DNA of 64,000 nucleotides, from NCBI RefSeq assembly GCF_004799035.1, contig NZ_MWIO01000020.1, forward strand, positions 49,984-113,983, in the 5' to 3' direction. The position numbers and the translations under genes are program-made. Each line of letters starts with the position of its first letter. Position 1 is the stretch's first letter. The stretch comes from Rhodanobacter lindaniclasticus. Its GTDB lineage: Bacteria > Pseudomonadota > Gammaproteobacteria > Xanthomonadales > Rhodanobacteraceae. Positions 62,470-64,000 of this stretch are shown one piece after another. The notes under the pieces were generated by a model, which worked only from the letters and a program-made list of their open reading frames with translations, was not told the origin of the DNA and ran no database searches.

Positions 62470-64000
62470 TCAGTACAGGTCGACCGGATCGACGTCCAGC
62501 GACCAGCGCACCTTGCGCGCGAGCGGCAGTGCGCCCAGCGCCTGTTGCCATGGCCGCAACACGTTGCGCAGGGCCGTGCGGCTGGTCGATTCGATCAGCA
62601 ACTGGCCGCGCTGGCGACCGGCGCGCAGCGCCATCGGCGCCGGCATCGGGCCGGCGATCTGCAGCGCCGCGTCGGCCGGCAGCGCGGCATGGGCGGCGGC
62701 AAGGAAGGCATCGACCGCCTCGCGTGCGGTCGCCTCGGCGCGCAGCAGCACCTGGTGGCTGAAGGGCGGCAGCCCGGTCAGCCGGCGCTCGGCCAGCAGC
62801 TCGCGCGCCGTGGCCGCGTAGCCGTGGGCGAGCAGGTTGCGCAGCAGCGGATGGTCGGGCTGGTGGGTCTGCAGCAGCACGTGCCCGGGCTTGCGCGCCC
62901 GCCCGGCGCGGCCGGCGACCTGCACCACCAGTTGCGCCAGCCGTTCCTCGGCGCGGAAGTCCACGCTGTGCAGGCCTTCGTCCACGCCGACGATGGCGAC
63001 CAGGGTGAGGTTGGGCAGGTCGTGGCCCTTGGCCAGCATCTGGGTGCCGACCAGGATCGCCGGTCGCTCGTCCGCCAGGCTGGCCAGGATCTCGTCGAAG
63101 GCATCCTTGCGACGGGTGGTCTCGCGGTCCACGCGCAGCACCGGCACGTCGGGGAAACGTGCCAGCAGCGCTTCTTCCAGCCGTTCGGTGCCGTGGCCCT
63201 GGGCGGTCAGTTCCGCGGCGCCACAGGCAGGGCACGCCGTGGGTACGTGCTGGCGGCGGTCGCAGTGATGGCAGATCAGCTGGCGCCGCCCCGCGTGCAA
63301 GGTCAGCGGGCGCTGGCAGCTCGGGCATTCCGCATGCCAGCCGCAGGCATGGCACAGCAGCACCGGCGCATAGCCGCGGCGGTTGCGGAACACCAGCGCC
63401 TGCTCGCCGCGGCCGATGGTCTCGGCCACCGCGCTCAGCAGTGCCGGCGACAGGCCGTGCTGCAGGCGCTGGGCGCGGATGTCGATGATCTGCACTTGGG
63501 GCGCGCGCACCGCGCCCGGGCGCGCGCGCAAGTGCAGCTGGCGATAACGGCTGGCCTCGGCATTGGCCAGCGATTCCAGCGACGGCGTGCCCGAACCCAA
63601 CAGTACCGGCACGCCCAGCGCGCGGGCGCGCACCACGGCCAGGTCGCGGGCGTGGTAGCGGAAGCCGTCCTGCTGCTTGTAGGAGCCGTCGTGCTCCTCG
63701 TCGACGATGATCAGGCCGGCCTGCGGCAGCGGCGTGAAGATCGCCGAGCGCGTGCCCAGGATCACCCGTGCGGTGCCGGCGCGTGCACGCAGCCAGGCGC
63801 GCGCGCGATCGCCTTCGGCGAGATTGGAATGCAGCACTTCCACCGCCACCCCCAGCCGTTCGCGCAGGCGGCGCACGGTCTGCGGCGCCAGGCCGATCTC
63901 CGGCACCAGCAGCAGCGCCTGTTTGCCTTGCGCCAGCACCTGCTCGATCAGGGCCAGGTAGACCTCGGTCTTGCCGCTGCCGGTGACGCCATCGAGCAGG
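62470..64000 (-). CDS. priA: Primosomal replication protein N' (PriA helicase), C-terminal part
   Basis: The last 509 codons of PriA, which restarts stalled forks by loading the replicative helicase; the N-terminal DNA-binding part lies beyond the window. The visible section begins at Walker A (VTGSGKTEVY), then LLLVPEIGLAPQT, ILGTRSAIFTPLPQAGLII, the DEEH box VDEEHDGSYKQ, the zinc-binding cysteines in CHACGWHAECPSC and CHHCDRRQHVPTACPAC, and helicase motifs IVGVDEGLHSVDFRAEER and QVAGRAGRARKPG. It converges on tatC. Confidence 0.95.
   Translation of the reverse strand, partial: LLDGVTGSGKTEVYLALIEQVLAQGKQALLLVPEIGLAPQTVRRLRERLGVAVEVLHSNLAEGDRARAWLRARAGTARVILGTRSAIFTPLPQAGLIIVDEEHDGSYKQQDGFRYHARDLAVVRARALGVPVLLGSGTPSLESLANAEASRYRQLHLRARPGAVRAPQVQIIDIRAQRLQHGLSPALLSAVAETIGRGEQALVFRNRRGYAPVLLCHACGWHAECPSCQRPLTLHAGRRQLICHHCDRRQHVPTACPACGAAELTAQGHGTERLEEALLARFPDVPVLRVDRETTRRKDAFDEILASLADERPAILVGTQMLAKGHDLPNLTLVAIVGVDEGLHSVDFRAEERLAQLVVQVAGRAGRARKPGHVLLQTHQPDHPLLRNLLAHGYAATARELLAERRLTGLPPFSHQVLLRAEATAREAVDAFLAAAHAALPADAALQIAGPMPAPMALRAGRQRGQLLIESTSRTALRNVLRPWQQALGALPLARKVRWSLDVDPVDLY

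Overview
The window reads as a chromosomal segment of a high-GC (about two thirds G+C by eye) gammaproteobacterium of the order Xanthomonadales, most likely family Rhodanobacteraceae (Rhodanobacter, Dyella, Luteibacter or similar). The basis is a xylose cluster with a TGTTAGCGCTAACA operator close to the Xanthomonas xyl box, GTAG-headed REP repeats like those of Stenotrophomonas/Xanthomonas, a Rho with a long disordered N-terminal extension, an RhlB with a long basic tail, a xanthomonalisin-like secreted peptidase and a class-3 (GCS2) gshA. No tRNA, rRNA, CRISPR array, transposase, integrase or prophage was seen; this is ordinary core and near-core chromosome cut at both ends (a LacI-type regulator at the left, priA at the right).

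Layout. 1-4.8 kb: xylose catabolism (xylB-xylA-sugar porter on the minus strand, with a promoter/operator in front of xylB, and the end of a convergent LacI-family regulator). 5-10.2 kb: ubiA, a secreted M28 peptidase and a secreted S53 peptidase with PKD and two PPC domains; a CRP/Clp-like palindrome lies in the 0.7-kb gap upstream of the S53 gene. 10.8-19.1 kb: a flavoprotein, a glutaminyl cyclase, dbpA, then three folate/pterin genes (folB, folK, a folM-like SDR) mixed with a mechanosensitive channel and two unassigned genes. 19.2-27.8 kb: a TonB-dependent receptor behind a Zur-like palindrome, a MidA-type methyltransferase, an LTA-synthase-like sulfatase, cca and gshA. 28-36.9 kb: RNA/stress and division block: rho, trxA, rhlB, ftsEX, a double-receiver regulator with ung, and rpoH, whose leader holds a perfect CIRCE element. 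37-48.3 kb: ndh, ctp, envC (one minus-strand run), an NRDE protein, ligB, a run of small accessory genes, then hutD-dinG. 48.5-64 kb: a GAF-GAF-GGDEF-EAL protein, a FrnE-like DsbA protein, a FAD oxidoreductase, DUF1993-MFS, an M49-like lipoprotein, hemH with an alpha/beta hydrolase, an SYLF protein, tatABC and priA.

How it works together. Gene packing is tight: many neighbours share a 4-bp ATGA/GTGA overlap (xylB/xylA, ftsE/ftsX, response regulator/ung, dinG/hutD, MFS/DUF1993, hemH/hydrolase), implying translational coupling. Envelope functions recur (FtsEX, EnvC and Ctp; TatABC; secreted peptidases). The most interesting signals are regulatory: a textbook HrcA operator (CIRCE) in the rpoH leader, a Zur-like site on the receptor gene, a Clp-like site by the secreted protease, and REP pairs whose GTAG head supplies the TAG stop codon of two unrelated genes. 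I did not find a convincing new multi-gene system.
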